Assembly (NCBI GenBank): GCA_046155505.1 | Contig: JBJXFK010000132.1 | Coordinates: 1 to 38,532, forward strand | From: JBJXFK01 sp046155505 | GTDB taxonomy: Bacteria > Planctomycetota > Phycisphaerae > UBA1845 > Fen-1342 | Length of the DNA stretch: 38,532 nt | Direction of reading: 5' to 3' | In this document: one piece after another, positions 15,541-23,825 of the stretch | Layout: every line of letters begins with the position of its first letter | Numbering within the stretch: the stretch's first letter is position 1 | Position numbers and translations under genes: made by a program | Notes under the pieces: model-generated | Told to the model about the DNA's origin: nothing | What the model saw: the letters and a program-made list of their open reading frames with translations, nothing else | The model's database searches: none

Positions 15541-18297
15541 ATGGAACGCACAGATTCCAGCATTGCAAACGAAAGCAGCCGCTATCGGCTGGTCGAATCG
15601 GTCTATCAGGCGGCGCTCGATCTGCCGCCCAATCGGCGTGCCGCATATTTGTCGTCGGCCTGCGACAGCGATCCGCAGCTTCATCACGAAGTGCAACTTT
15701 TGCTGGCACACTTTGACCGCGCCGGCGACGACTATTTGGCGACGCCCGTGTACGCTGCCCCGCGCAGCGGCCTTTGGTCGAGCAGCCTGCCGACCCGCAT
15801 CGGCCGTTATGAAATCGTGCGCGAAATCGGGCGCGGCGGCGCGGGAGTCGTCTACGAAGCGCGGCAGGATCATCCGCAGCGCCGCGTAGCGCTGAAAGTC
15901 ATGCGCTACACCGCACCCGGCCCGGATTTGCTGCGCCGATTTCAGCTTGAGGCCGAGGCGCTCGGGCAACTGAATCACCCCGGCATCGCGCACGTGTACG
16001 AAGCCGGCATCGACGAGCAGGTCACGCCGACCGGGGACCCACAGCGCATTCCGTTCGTCGCGATGGAACTGGTCGTCGGCAGCCCGCTGTGCGAGTTTGC
16101 CGCCTCACGCAACCTGACGCCGCGCGAGCGGCTCGAATTGCTCGCCCAAATTTGTGACGCTATTCATCACGCACACCAGAAGGGCGTGATCCATCGCGAT
16201 CTGAAGCCGGCGAATATTCTGGTTGCTGATTCAGGCACGAAGGCACGGAGGCACGAAGGCACAAAGGCGGAAGAGCCGGCTCGGGAATCTTCACTTCGTG
16301 CCTCCGTGCCTCCGTGCCTTCGTGCCTCACCCAAAATCGTCGACTTCGGCGTCGCGCGCATCGCCGGATCGGCACTGATCGACACCGTCGCGCACACGCG
16401 CTCCGGGCAGCTCATCGGCACGCTGGCGTACATGAGTCCCGAGCAGCTCGCCGGCGATGCACGAGCGGTCGATACGCGCAGCGACGTGTATAGCCTCGGC
16501 GTCGTCGCCTACGAATTGCTCACGGGCCGGCCGCCGATCGACGTTGCGAAACTGCCGCTGCCGATCGCGATTCGCACACTCGCCGAGAGCGATGCACCGC
16601 GCGCCGGCTCGCTACGTCGCGAGTTGCGCGGCGAGGTGGAGGCGATCCTGGCCAAGGCGATGGAGCGATCGCCCGATCGGCGCTACGCATCGGCCGCCGA
16701 GCTTGCCGCCGACATCCGCCGACACCTGCGCGGCGAGCCGGTCATCGCCCGCCCGGCGACGGCGTGGTACACGCTGCGCAAGGCCGTGCGGCGGCACCGC
16801 GTCGAAGCGGCGCTCGCCGGCTTTCTCTTGGTCTTTGCGGTGGCATCGGCGATCGCGCTTGCGGTTTTTCACTGGCGTGCGGCGCGCGGCTGGCAAGCGG
16901 CCGAGCAGGAACGAGCCACCGCCGCAGCAGCCCGCGACGCCGAGCATGACGCGCGGGTGTTTGCCGAGTCGGTCAGCGGTTTTCTGCACGAAATGCTCGC
17001 CGCCGCGCAGCCGGACGCCCAGGGAAAAGACGCGTCGCTCACGCAGGTGCTCCGCTCGGCGACCGAGCGACTCGACGCGGGTCATCTGAACGATCAGCCG
17101 GTCGCCGCCGCCGCCGTGCTGACGACCATCGGTACGACCTGGCAATCGCTCGGCGACTTGAACGAGGCCGAAGCGCACTTCACGCGAGCGCTCGATATTC
17201 GCCGCAAATTTCACGGCGATCCGCACGCCGACATCGCGACTACGCTCAATCACCTCGGCGAGGTTCGCTACCTGCTCGATGATCGCGACGGGGCCGAGCG
17301 CTTCTTCCGCGAGTCGCTCGCCATGCGTCTCGCGCTCTTCGGCGAGATGCACCCGAGCGTCGCCGAGTGCTACAACAACCTGTCGTTCATTGATCGCGAG
17401 CGGCGCAGTTTCGACGTCGCCGAAGCGAATCTGAATCACGCGCTGCGCATCTGGCGCGCGACGCTGGGCGAAGACGACGTTAATGTTGATCTCTGCCTGC
17501 ACAACCTCGCGACGCTCATGGCCGATCGTGGCCGCCATGCCGCCGCCGTGCCATTTCTTCGCGAGGTGCTCGCATTGCGGCACAAGCGTCACGGTCGCGA
17601 AGATCACACGCTGGTGATCTCGACGCGCAACAACCTTGCCCGCTGTCTCGATCTCGCGGGTCAATACGCCGACGCCGAGCCGATCCATCGGCAAAATCTC
17701 GCGCTGAACCGAGCGCGGCTTCCAGCCGGCCACGCAACCATTCGCAGCACGGTCGCAAATCTGGCGGAGTGTCTGCGTAATCAGCGACGCTTCGCCGAGG
17801 CCGAGACACTCGTGCGCGCAGAGATCGGCGACGCCACGCTCGCCGCCGCCGCCGAATCGTCGTCGCTGGCGCATCTGAACGCGGCGCTCGGCATTTTGCT
17901 CACCGATCGACACGACACGGTCGAGGCCGAGCCGCTGCTGCGCTGGCTGGTTGATTATCACATCGCGCTGCACGGCGAGGACGACACGACGGTCGCCGCG
18001 ATGATGAACAACCTCGGCGCGGCGCTGTTTGACAAGGGCGATTCAGACGGTGCAGTCGCAACGATCGAGCGTGCGCTGGCGGTGAACGAGCGCGTCTACG
18101 GCACGCCACTGAATATCAGCAACGCCACGTATTCGCATCATCTTGCCGGCATTTGTCGCGCTCGAAACGAATGCGATCGAGCCGAAGCGCTGCTGCGTCA
18201 CGCACTCGCTGTCCGCCGTGCGCAACTCGGCGACGAACATCCACTCACGATCAGCTCGCAGCGCGCTTTGGAAGGTCTCTTGAACGCAGTTCCTTGA
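15541..18297 (+). CDS. Ser/Thr protein kinase with transmembrane helix and TPR sensor domain
   Basis: A 918-residue protein. The kinase domain runs from about residue 86: glycine loop IGRGGAGVVYEA (~95-106), VALKV lysine (~119), catalytic H218-R-D-L-K222-PAN, D268-FG, GTLAYMSPEQL activation segment, DVYSLGVVAYELLTG. A single transmembrane helix follows at about 421-445 (GFLLVFAVASAIALAVF), then a C-terminal half of tetratricopeptide repeats of the kinesin light chain kind (GDLNEAEAHFTRALDI and so on). All catalytic residues are present. Odd feature: 31 residues, T233 to S263, sit between the HRD loop and DFG; they are encoded by a palindromic repeat (16233-16327) and have no counterpart in normal kinases. 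It lies downstream of the ECF sigma gene and probably controls it. ATG 15541 is chosen; no strong ribosome site was seen. Confidence 0.95.
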   Translation: MERTDSSIANESSRYRLVESVYQAALDLPPNRRAAYLSSACDSDPQLHHEVQLLLAHFDRAGDDYLATPVYAAPRSGLWSSSLPTRIGRYEIVREIGRGGAGVVYEARQDHPQRRVALKVMRYTAPGPDLLRRFQLEAEALGQLNHPGIAHVYEAGIDEQVTPTGDPQRIPFVAMELVVGSPLCEFAASRNLTPRERLELLAQICDAIHHAHQKGVIHRDLKPANILVADSGTKARRHEGTKAEEPARESSLRASVPPCLRASPKIVDFGVARIAGSALIDTVAHTRSGQLIGTLAYMSPEQLAGDARAVDTRSDVYSLGVVAYELLTGRPPIDVAKLPLPIAIRTLAESDAPRAGSLRRELRGEVEAILAKAMERSPDRRYASAAELAADIRRHLRGEPVIARPATAWYTLRKAVRRHRVEAALAGFLLVFAVASAIALAVFHWRAARGWQAAEQERATAAAARDAEHDARVFAESVSGFLHEMLAAAQPDAQGKDASLTQVLRSATERLDAGHLNDQPVAAAAVLTTIGTTWQSLGDLNEAEAHFTRALDIRRKFHGDPHADIATTLNHLGEVRYLLDDRDGAERFFRESLAMRLALFGEMHPSVAECYNNLSFIDRERRSFDVAEANLNHALRIWRATLGEDDVNVDLCLHNLATLMADRGRHAAAVPFLREVLALRHKRHGREDHTLVISTRNNLARCLDLAGQYADAEPIHRQNLALNRARLPAGHATIRSTVANLAECLRNQRRFAEAETLVRAEIGDATLAAAAESSSLAHLNAALGILLTDRHDTVEAEPLLRWLVDYHIALHGEDDTTVAAMMNNLGAALFDKGDSDGAVATIERALAVNERVYGTPLNISNATYSHHLAGICRARNECDRAEALLRHALAVRRAQLGDEHPLTISSQRALEGLLNAVP
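16233..16327. repeat. palindromic repeat inserted in frame in the kinase gene
   Basis: Two 34-nt arms (16233-16266 and 16294-16327) are complementary at 32 of 34 positions around a 27-nt loop. Each arm is made of four 8-bp units of the form AGGCACGA or AGGCACGG. The insert adds 31 codons without stop or frame change, between the kinase HRD and DFG motifs. The loop has its own small palindrome, GAGCCGGCTC. Confidence 0.82.
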
Positions 18298-18548
18298 GCG
18301 CCACAATCGGCGGCATGTGCCCGGTCGTACGACGTGGTTCACTGTGCACGGCGGTTGGCGGGGCGAGAAAGGGCGGGGCGAGGGTGGTTGCGCTGGTCGG
18401 CTCGCGCGGAAGCGAGCGACCGAGTGATCGCGAGTTGAACTGGTGGGCGTCGCGGTCGGGCCACGACCTATCCAGATTTGCGGCAAGTCGGTCGTGAACG
18501 GCGATCGGTACGCAGGCTCGTTGGTCGATGCTGCGCGCGCGGCTCGCG

Positions 18549-18839
18549 CTACGTCCCGCTGATCGCCGCCCGACGGAATTCCTCGCGCAGCTCGCGCTCG
18601 GCCTGGGCCCAATCGGCGCCCGAATCGCCGGGGCCGCCGTTGCGGGCGAGGTAGATGAAATAGGCTCGGTCGCGAATCTGCTGCTTCGTCGGTTCGATGA
18701 TGCCGCCCAGAAATTCGCCCAGCGCGCGTTCGGCGATCGGCGGCGGTGTGATCTCGGTGGTCGTTGTGGTGCGCGGCGTCGAGCGGACGCGCGGCGCGGG
18801 CTTGGGACTTGGGGCGATGGGGTCGAGTACTGTGCTCAT
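18549..18839 (-). CDS. DUF2934-domain protein
   Basis: A 96-residue soluble protein with a Pro/Thr/Arg-rich, probably disordered N-terminal half and a C-terminal DUF2934 motif (QQIRDRAYFIYLARNGGPG, then DWAQAERELREE). The usual DUF2934 pattern is IR.RAY.IW...G.P.G....W..AE.EL, which fits well apart from Phe-Ile-Tyr in place of the Trp-containing core. Function of the family is unknown; it is frequent in rhizobia, Planctomycetota and Acidobacteria. ATG 18839 has CGGAGG 9 nt upstream. It stands alone: the 250 nt between it and the kinase gene show no recognisable feature. Confidence 0.87.
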   Translation of the reverse strand: MSTVLDPIAPSPKPAPRVRSTPRTTTTTEITPPPIAERALGEFLGGIIEPTKQQIRDRAYFIYLARNGGPGDSGADWAQAERELREEFRRAAISGT

Positions 18840-19098
18840 CTCCGAAAACCTCCGTGATTCGACTGTCGCGCGGCGAGTTGGGAATCGCCGACGCGAATAC
18901 CCCGGGGCGGAAATCGCGGCTTGGCACCGTTCGGCGAGCCATGAAGCCGCATCGCAAAGACGCCTGCGGGATTCGATGAATCTTCTATCGTGCGGTTACC
19001 GCAGTTAGCTTCACCGCAGGCACTCTAATTTTATTCCGTCGCTGCCGCCATTAGAAAATGGAGCCAAAATCCTCGACGTTTGTGCAAATTGGCACGTC

Positions 19099-19962
19099 TC
19101 AGGAATACACGTCGCGTGCCGCTTCCGGGTTGAGCAGCAACAGCCCGATGGTGCGGGAATTGAAGACGCCGTGCGCGAAAACGCACAACGTGATTGAGTT
19201 GTAGCGAACTCTCACGTAGCCGAGGATGACGCCCAACGACACGAGCGGCAATACGTCTTGCGGCTGTGTCGTGTGGATCATGCCGAACGCGAGTGCGGTG
19301 ATCGCGATCGCCAGCCACGGACGGTGCAGCGTCCGCATGAGAAAGTTGAGCAGCAGGCCGCGGAAGAGCAGTTCCTCGGCGAGCGGGGCCACAACCACTG
19401 CCGCGAACGCGAGTTGCAGCCGTCCCCATCCGCCCCAAACGGTTTGTGAAAGCGCTTCGATCACGGGGTGTACCGGCTCTTCGAGGTTCGGGTTGAGCGC
19501 GCTCCAGATTTGCAAGACCACCCAAAGCTGGGCCATGCAAATCGGGACGGCGGCCAGGCCGCACGCGATTCCGAGTCGGGCGGCGCGGGCGGTGGGCAGC
19601 CGGGGTGTGTCGAGGAGCGGCTGGCGAGCGAGCAACCAGATGATCGGCCCGCAGAGGGCGAATTTGATCGACAGGTCGATCAGGCTGGCGACGTGCCAGC
19701 CGTGCGAGCCGGATCCGTCGACTTTTAGTTGGGCGGCTTGCATGCCGCTCATGCCGAGGGCGACGAGCATGAAGTAGCCGAAAAGGATGGCGACCATGCC
19801 CAGCGCGTCGGGTTCGCCGAGCGGGGTCGGGGTGTCGCGGAGCGGGTTACGCCAGAGGCCGGTGCGGATGAGCGGGATGATGGCGGCGATGGCGACGACG
19901 ACGCCGGCGGTCTGCACGACGCCGTCGAGCAGCATCAATGTCCAGCGATCGATGAGGGGCAT
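19099..19962 (-). CDS. CPBP-family intramembrane metalloprotease (CAAX protease-like)
   Basis: A 287-residue membrane protein with about eight hydrophobic helices. The CPBP/Rce1 motifs are present: motif 1 E196-E197-LLF-R201-G, motif 2 FGMIH, motif 3 AHGVFN. These Glu and His residues bind the catalytic metal in Rce1-type proteases. Bacterial members cleave small peptides or have roles in immunity and maturation; the substrate here is unknown. ATG 19962 has GAGGA 7 nt upstream. It is transcribed alone on the minus strand, with divergent lysM gene upstream and no obvious operon partner. Confidence 0.92.
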   Translation of the reverse strand: MPLIDRWTLMLLDGVVQTAGVVVAIAAIIPLIRTGLWRNPLRDTPTPLGEPDALGMVAILFGYFMLVALGMSGMQAAQLKVDGSGSHGWHVASLIDLSIKFALCGPIIWLLARQPLLDTPRLPTARAARLGIACGLAAVPICMAQLWVVLQIWSALNPNLEEPVHPVIEALSQTVWGGWGRLQLAFAAVVVAPLAEELLFRGLLLNFLMRTLHRPWLAIAITALAFGMIHTTQPQDVLPLVSLGVILGYVRVRYNSITLCVFAHGVFNSRTIGLLLLNPEAARDVYS

Positions 19963-20329
19963 GGGCGAATCCTCGCGGCGAATCTTCGTCGAATGGGATG
20001 GGTACGCAAGCGAGGGGGCGGTGAGTGGCGAATAGCGAGGAGCGAGTTGGGCGGGGCGGCGCGGGCGTTCCTTCGCGCGGGCACGCGGTGCGTTTGGGGA
20101 GACGGGTTACAAACCCGTGCCGCTGGGCGGGCCGCCTCGCTGGCGCTTCGGGGCACTCGCTTGCGCGTCGCGTTCGGATCGCTGGCGCGATTCCAAAGAC
20201 AATGCGGCCAACGCTCACCGTCTCATCGTTCCCACTCTCATCGTTGCCCGCGCGTCGCCGCTTTGCATCGAACGGTTTTCCCGGATACCTTGACGGTCAC
20301 TCATGCGTAACCTTCAAGGAGGATCGTCC
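19963..20329. other. intergenic with a small palindrome; no gene seen
   Basis: The 367 nt between the divergent CPBP and LysM genes contain no convincing gene. One clear hairpin is present: ACGGGTT at 20102-20108 pairs with AACCCGT at 20112-20118 across a 3-nt loop, a REP-like palindrome. No consensus promoter could be assigned with confidence to either gene. Confidence 0.55.
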
Positions 20330-20758
20330 GTGACCCGATTGCTGCCGCTCGCTCTGCTCGTTGTCGCCACGCTGCTGATCCCGGCCTGCGCCCAGAAGAA
20401 TGAGCAGAAGCCGGTGGAGGACAAGAAAGAGCCGGTCTACACGCCGCCGCCGCGCAGCAACGAGCCGATGTATTCCGACCCGGCTCAGCAGCAGCCCGCG
20501 GATACGACCAAGACGACCGAGTTCCCGCCGCAAAACGACGCGGCTCAGGCCGACGAACCGCTCACGCCCAAGAAGCCGGCGAAGGCAAAGTCCGCCGGCG
20601 GGCGCACGTATGTAGTGAAAAAGGGCGACACGCTTTCCGAGATCGCCGAGAAGTTCTATCGCGACTCATCGCAGTGGAAGAAAATTTACAACGCCAACAA
20701 GAGCCGGATCAAGGATCCGAAGAAGCTGCAGGTTGGCACGAAGTTGGTGATCCCGTAG
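20330..20758 (+). CDS. LysM-domain lipoprotein
   Basis: A 142-residue secreted lipoprotein. The signal peptide TRLLPLALLVVATLLIPAC ends in a lipobox with the lipidated Cys at residue 20. A Pro/Gln/Thr-rich linker of about 70 residues leads to one C-terminal LysM domain (about 93-141: TYVVKKGDTLSEIAEKFY, NKSRIKDPKKLQVGTKLVIP), which binds peptidoglycan or related glycans. The start is GTG 20330 because a perfect AAGGAGG lies 7 nt upstream and the signal peptide begins there; the in-frame ATG at 20303 precedes that ribosome site. It probably tethers the envelope to the wall. recG follows 112 nt downstream after a repeat region. Confidence 0.93.
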   Translation: MTRLLPLALLVVATLLIPACAQKNEQKPVEDKKEPVYTPPPRSNEPMYSDPAQQQPADTTKTTEFPPQNDAAQADEPLTPKKPAKAKSAGGRTYVVKKGDTLSEIAEKFYRDSSQWKKIYNANKSRIKDPKKLQVGTKLVIP

Positions 20759-20870
20759 GGAGGGGCCAAGAGGTCAGGGGCCTAGGGGCCGAGTGAACGG
20801 CGGGCTTCGCCCTCACTCCCCACTTGCCCCCCTCGACCCCTCGACCCCTCGACCCCTCGGCCCCTCTCCC
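20759..20870. repeat. imperfect palindrome with 8-bp tandem units before recG
   Basis: The whole lysM-recG gap is an imperfect inverted repeat. The left side (20759-20800) is rich in GAGGGGCC-like units; the right side (about 20830-20870) is, on the minus strand, three copies of the 8-bp unit AGGGGTCG followed by GGGGCC and GGGAG. The pattern, short tandem units inside inverted arms, resembles the element inserted in the kinase gene. It may also act as a weak terminator for lysM. Confidence 0.55.
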
Positions 20871-23771
20871 ATGCAATCTCCCCTGGCCGACAGTCCGCTG
20901 CAATATATGAAGGGTGTCGGGCCGCGGCGCGCGGATGCGCTGGCGACCATCGGCCTGCGGACCGTCGATGACCTGCTGTCGTACTTCCCCTTTCGCTACG
21001 AACTCGAAACCGGCGTCGTCGATATCGAAGACTTGCAACTCGGCACGACCGCGACCGTGTGCGGCGAAGTGGTGGACGTGCGCTATCGGCCCGGCGTGAT
21101 CCGCGCGTGGGTGAGCGACGGCACCGGCGAGTGCATTTTGTGCTGGTTCAATCAGAACTATCTCGGCCAGCGACTGCAACGCGGATGCAGCGTCATCGCC
21201 ACCGGCAAGGTCGGCGAATTCGACGGCGATCCGGAACTGGTGCAGCCGACGATTCAGACGTTCGCGCCCGGCGTGACGCCCGAGGCGCCCAGCAGCGGCA
21301 CGCGAATCGTCGGCGTCTATTCAGGCACCGCGACTTGCAAGTCGAACATGATCCGCCGCACGGTGGATGCCGTCCTAAACTGGCCCGATTTGCCGATCGT
21401 CGATGAGTTGCCTGATGCGGTTCGCGCGCGGCACAAGCTGCCGCCGCGCTCGGTTGCGATTCGCAGCATGCATCGACCTGCGGATCAGGCCGCACTTGAC
21501 GCGGCCCGGCGGCGGCTGGCGTTTGATGAATTTTTCATGATGGAACTGGCGATGGCCCTGCGGCGACGGCGCAATGTCGCGCTGCAAAAAGGCCGCAAGC
21601 TGCATTGCACGGCGGAGATCGATCAGCGGATTCGCGCGCGGTTTCCGTTTTCGCTGACCGCGGCGCAGGACAAGACGATTCGCGAGATCGCCGGCGATCT
21701 CGGCTCGGGACGGCCGATGACGCGGCTCTTGCAGGGCGACGTGGGCAGCGGCAAGACGGTGGTCGCGCTCTACGCGTGCCTGCTCGCGATGGCGGGCGGG
21801 CGGCAGGCGGCGATCATGGGGCCGACCGAGATTCTCGCGCAGCAGCATTTCAACAACATCGAGAAATACCTCGCCGGCAGTCGTGTAAAGCGGGCAATGC
21901 TGAGCGGTCGGCTGTCGCGCGGCGAGCGAACGAAACTCTTGGAGCAGATTGAGGCGGGCGAGCTCGACCTGATCGTCGGCACGCAGGCGCTGCTCGAGGG
22001 CGACGTGGCGTTCAAGGATCTGGCCGTCGTGGTGGTCGATGAGCAGCACAAGTTCGGCGTGTTGCAGCGGGCGACGTTTCGCACGAAGGGGCCGATGCCG
22101 CACTATCTGGTGATGACGGCGACGCCGATCCCGCGCACGCTGGCGATGACGGTGTTCGGCGATCTGGATGTTTCGGTGATCAATTCGTTGCCGCCGGGGC
22201 GACAGCCGATTGAGACGAGGATCGTGGCGGGCAAGATGTTGTCGCCGGTGCTGGATGATGTGCGCAGGCGGCTGGAGGCGGGCGAGCAGGCGTATGTGGT
22301 TTGTTCAATGATTGGCAGCGACGGATCGGAATCGAGCGCACCGACCGGCACTGTGGAGCAGCCGCCCTCGGCTGCGGCGGCGCGCGAAACACTCCCGCTC
22401 GCCAAACCCTCGCCCGCCCACTTCCGTCGTAACCTGCCGCACTTTCAGGCGGACGGACGAGCACTGTTCATCACGTTCCGGACCTACAAGAACTTCGTCC
22501 TGCCCGACGCCGCACGCGATCTCGTGTTGAAACACTGCCTGTTTGAGAACGCCCGCAAGGCGCATATGCACGCGATTTGCGTCATGCCGGACCATGTTCA
22601 CCTGCTATTGACCTGCGCGCACGACGCGACCGGAAACCCCTACGGACTATCGGAGATTTTGAACGGGATAAAGGGTGCGTCGGCGCACTCGATCAACAAG
22701 TTGCTCGAACGATCCGGCGCCGTTTGGCAAAGTGAATCGTTCGACCACATGATCCGGCGAGATGAATCATTGAAGCACAAAGCCGAGTATTTGCTGGATA
22801 ACCCGATGCGCAAGGGCCTGGTGCGTGCGCAGACTGAGTACAGGTGGCTCTGGCAGGAAGGCCGATCGCAGACGCAGGCCAACCACTCCGAGAAGAAGCA
22901 GCCGAGGGCGGCAGCTCCACAAGGTGTGGGAACGCGGCCGAGGGCGGCTGCTCCACAAGGCGTCGGAACGCAGCCCGGCACCGCAGTTCTCCCGGGCGCG
23001 TCGAAGGGCATCCTCTCCGTCACGCAGGTCCACAAACTCCTGAGCGACGGCCGCTGGAGAGGCCTCAACATCGGCCTGCTTCACGGCGGCATGAAAAGTG
23101 ACGAAAAGCAGCGCGTAATGGCCGAGTTCGCCGCCAATCGGCTGCACGCGATCGTCTCGACTACCGTGGTCGAAGTCGGCGTCGATGTGCCGAATGCGAC
23201 GATCATGATCATCGAAAACGCCGAACGGTTTGGTCTGTCGCAGTTGCATCAGCTTCGCGGGCGCGTCGGGCGCGGCAGCAAAGCCAGCCTTTGCATCCTT
23301 GTCGATCGCAGCCCGCAGCGACGCGCGGCGGCGAGCAGTGGGTCGAGCAGCGCGGCGGCCGGAATGGGCATGCCGCTCAAGCGCGAGGTGCGCGCCGCGA
23401 AGACTGCGCCGATTTCGGTTGCCGAGAAGTGGGCGACGATCACGCCGCAGGCAGCCGCGAATGCCAAGCCGGGCAGCAAGGCCGCTGAGCGACTGAGCGT
23501 GCTGGCGCAGACGACCGATGGCTTCAAAATCGCCGAAGCGGATTTGCGCCTGCGTGGGCCGGGCGAATTGTTCGGCACGAAACAGCACGGCCTGCCCGAG
23601 CTGCGCATCGGCGATCTCGTGCGAGATTTTGAGCTGCTCGAACACGCACGGCGCGAGGCGTTCGACCTGATTGCCGCCGACCCGGAACTGAAGAAGGCGG
23701 AGCACGCACCTCTGGTTCCCGCGCTGCGGCGGATGTTCGGCAAGACGCTGGCATTGATTGATGCGGGATAG
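20871..23771 (+). CDS. recG: RecG ATP-dependent DNA helicase carrying an in-frame transposase insertion
   Basis: A 966-residue helicase that remodels stalled forks and Holliday junctions. It has the wedge/OB domain start (YMKGVGPRRADALATIGL), Walker A GDVGSGKT (K295), D390EQH393, TATPIPRTLAMT, and helicase C motifs VSTTVVEVGVDVPNA and QLHQLRGRVGRG. Typical RecG is about 690-780 residues. The excess is mostly an insertion at about residues 495-700, just after AYVVCSMIGSD in the second RecA-like domain, which encodes a whole REP-associated tyrosine transposase and its flanking REPs (22352-22957) with no stop or shift. A second low-complexity stretch (about 813-871, Ala/Ser/Lys-rich) sits before the conserved DGFKIAEADLRLRGPGE. 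ATG 20871 is chosen because the family N-terminus starts there; no good ribosome site is visible. Whether the protein is functional cannot be told from sequence. Confidence 0.94.
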   Translation: MQSPLADSPLQYMKGVGPRRADALATIGLRTVDDLLSYFPFRYELETGVVDIEDLQLGTTATVCGEVVDVRYRPGVIRAWVSDGTGECILCWFNQNYLGQRLQRGCSVIATGKVGEFDGDPELVQPTIQTFAPGVTPEAPSSGTRIVGVYSGTATCKSNMIRRTVDAVLNWPDLPIVDELPDAVRARHKLPPRSVAIRSMHRPADQAALDAARRRLAFDEFFMMELAMALRRRRNVALQKGRKLHCTAEIDQRIRARFPFSLTAAQDKTIREIAGDLGSGRPMTRLLQGDVGSGKTVVALYACLLAMAGGRQAAIMGPTEILAQQHFNNIEKYLAGSRVKRAMLSGRLSRGERTKLLEQIEAGELDLIVGTQALLEGDVAFKDLAVVVVDEQHKFGVLQRATFRTKGPMPHYLVMTATPIPRTLAMTVFGDLDVSVINSLPPGRQPIETRIVAGKMLSPVLDDVRRRLEAGEQAYVVCSMIGSDGSESSAPTGTVEQPPSAAAARETLPLAKPSPAHFRRNLPHFQADGRALFITFRTYKNFVLPDAARDLVLKHCLFENARKAHMHAICVMPDHVHLLLTCAHDATGNPYGLSEILNGIKGASAHSINKLLERSGAVWQSESFDHMIRRDESLKHKAEYLLDNPMRKGLVRAQTEYRWLWQEGRSQTQANHSEKKQPRAAAPQGVGTRPRAAAPQGVGTQPGTAVLPGASKGILSVTQVHKLLSDGRWRGLNIGLLHGGMKSDEKQRVMAEFAANRLHAIVSTTVVEVGVDVPNATIMIIENAERFGLSQLHQLRGRVGRGSKASLCILVDRSPQRRAAASSGSSSAAAGMGMPLKREVRAAKTAPISVAEKWATITPQAAANAKPGSKAAERLSVLAQTTDGFKIAEADLRLRGPGELFGTKQHGLPELRIGDLVRDFELLEHARREAFDLIAADPELKKAEHAPLVPALRRMFGKTLALIDAG
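22352..22375 (+). repeat. REP element, left copy
   Basis: 24 nt beginning TGTGGAGC, with hairpin GCAGCCG-CCCT-CGGCTGC (7-bp stem, 4-nt loop, 22358-22375). The same 24-mer occurs inverted at 22898-22921 and 22934-22957 with one mismatch each. Confidence 0.85.
22898..22957 (-). repeat. two REP elements, right copies in inverse orientation
   Basis: Two copies spaced 36 nt start to start, each differing from the left copy by a single base when reverse-complemented. The 36-nt unit ends in AAGGYGTSGGAAC, and since 36 is a multiple of three the protein shows a 12-residue repeat (PRAAAPQGVGT twice). Confidence 0.85.
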
Positions 23772-23825
23772 CCGAGCCTGCGAAAATTCTGAACGAACGA
23801 GCGGGAGTGCAGGGTACTATTCCGA

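Larger units (their letters stand above)
22352..22957 (+). mobile_element. REPtron: RAYT transposase domain flanked by REP palindromes, inside recG
   Basis: The core (22419 to about 22863, ~148 residues) is a Y1/HUH transposase of the REP-associated type: FRRNLPHFQADGRALFITFR at the start, the HUH motif MPDHVHLLL (H575 and H577 of the RecG reading frame), and the tyrosine motif EYLLDNPMRKGLV (Y640, candidate nucleophile). All expected catalytic residues are present. REP copies lie at 22352-22375 (one orientation) and 22898-22921 plus 22934-22957 (opposite orientation), the normal layout for RAYTs. The frame is shared with recG at both ends. A possible native start, GTG 22353, has no ribosome site, and there is no native stop, so here the transposase can only be made as part of RecG. 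Confidence 0.88.

Noticed and set aside
18043..18957. Minus-strand open frame covering the DUF2934 locus in another frame
   Set aside because: Overlaps the DUF2934 gene, which has a good ribosome site and family motif; this frame has neither.
22352..22957. Intein in RecG
   Set aside because: The inserted part lacks the Cys/Ser at the start and the His-Asn at the end that inteins need, and has clear HUH transposase motifs and flanking REPs instead.
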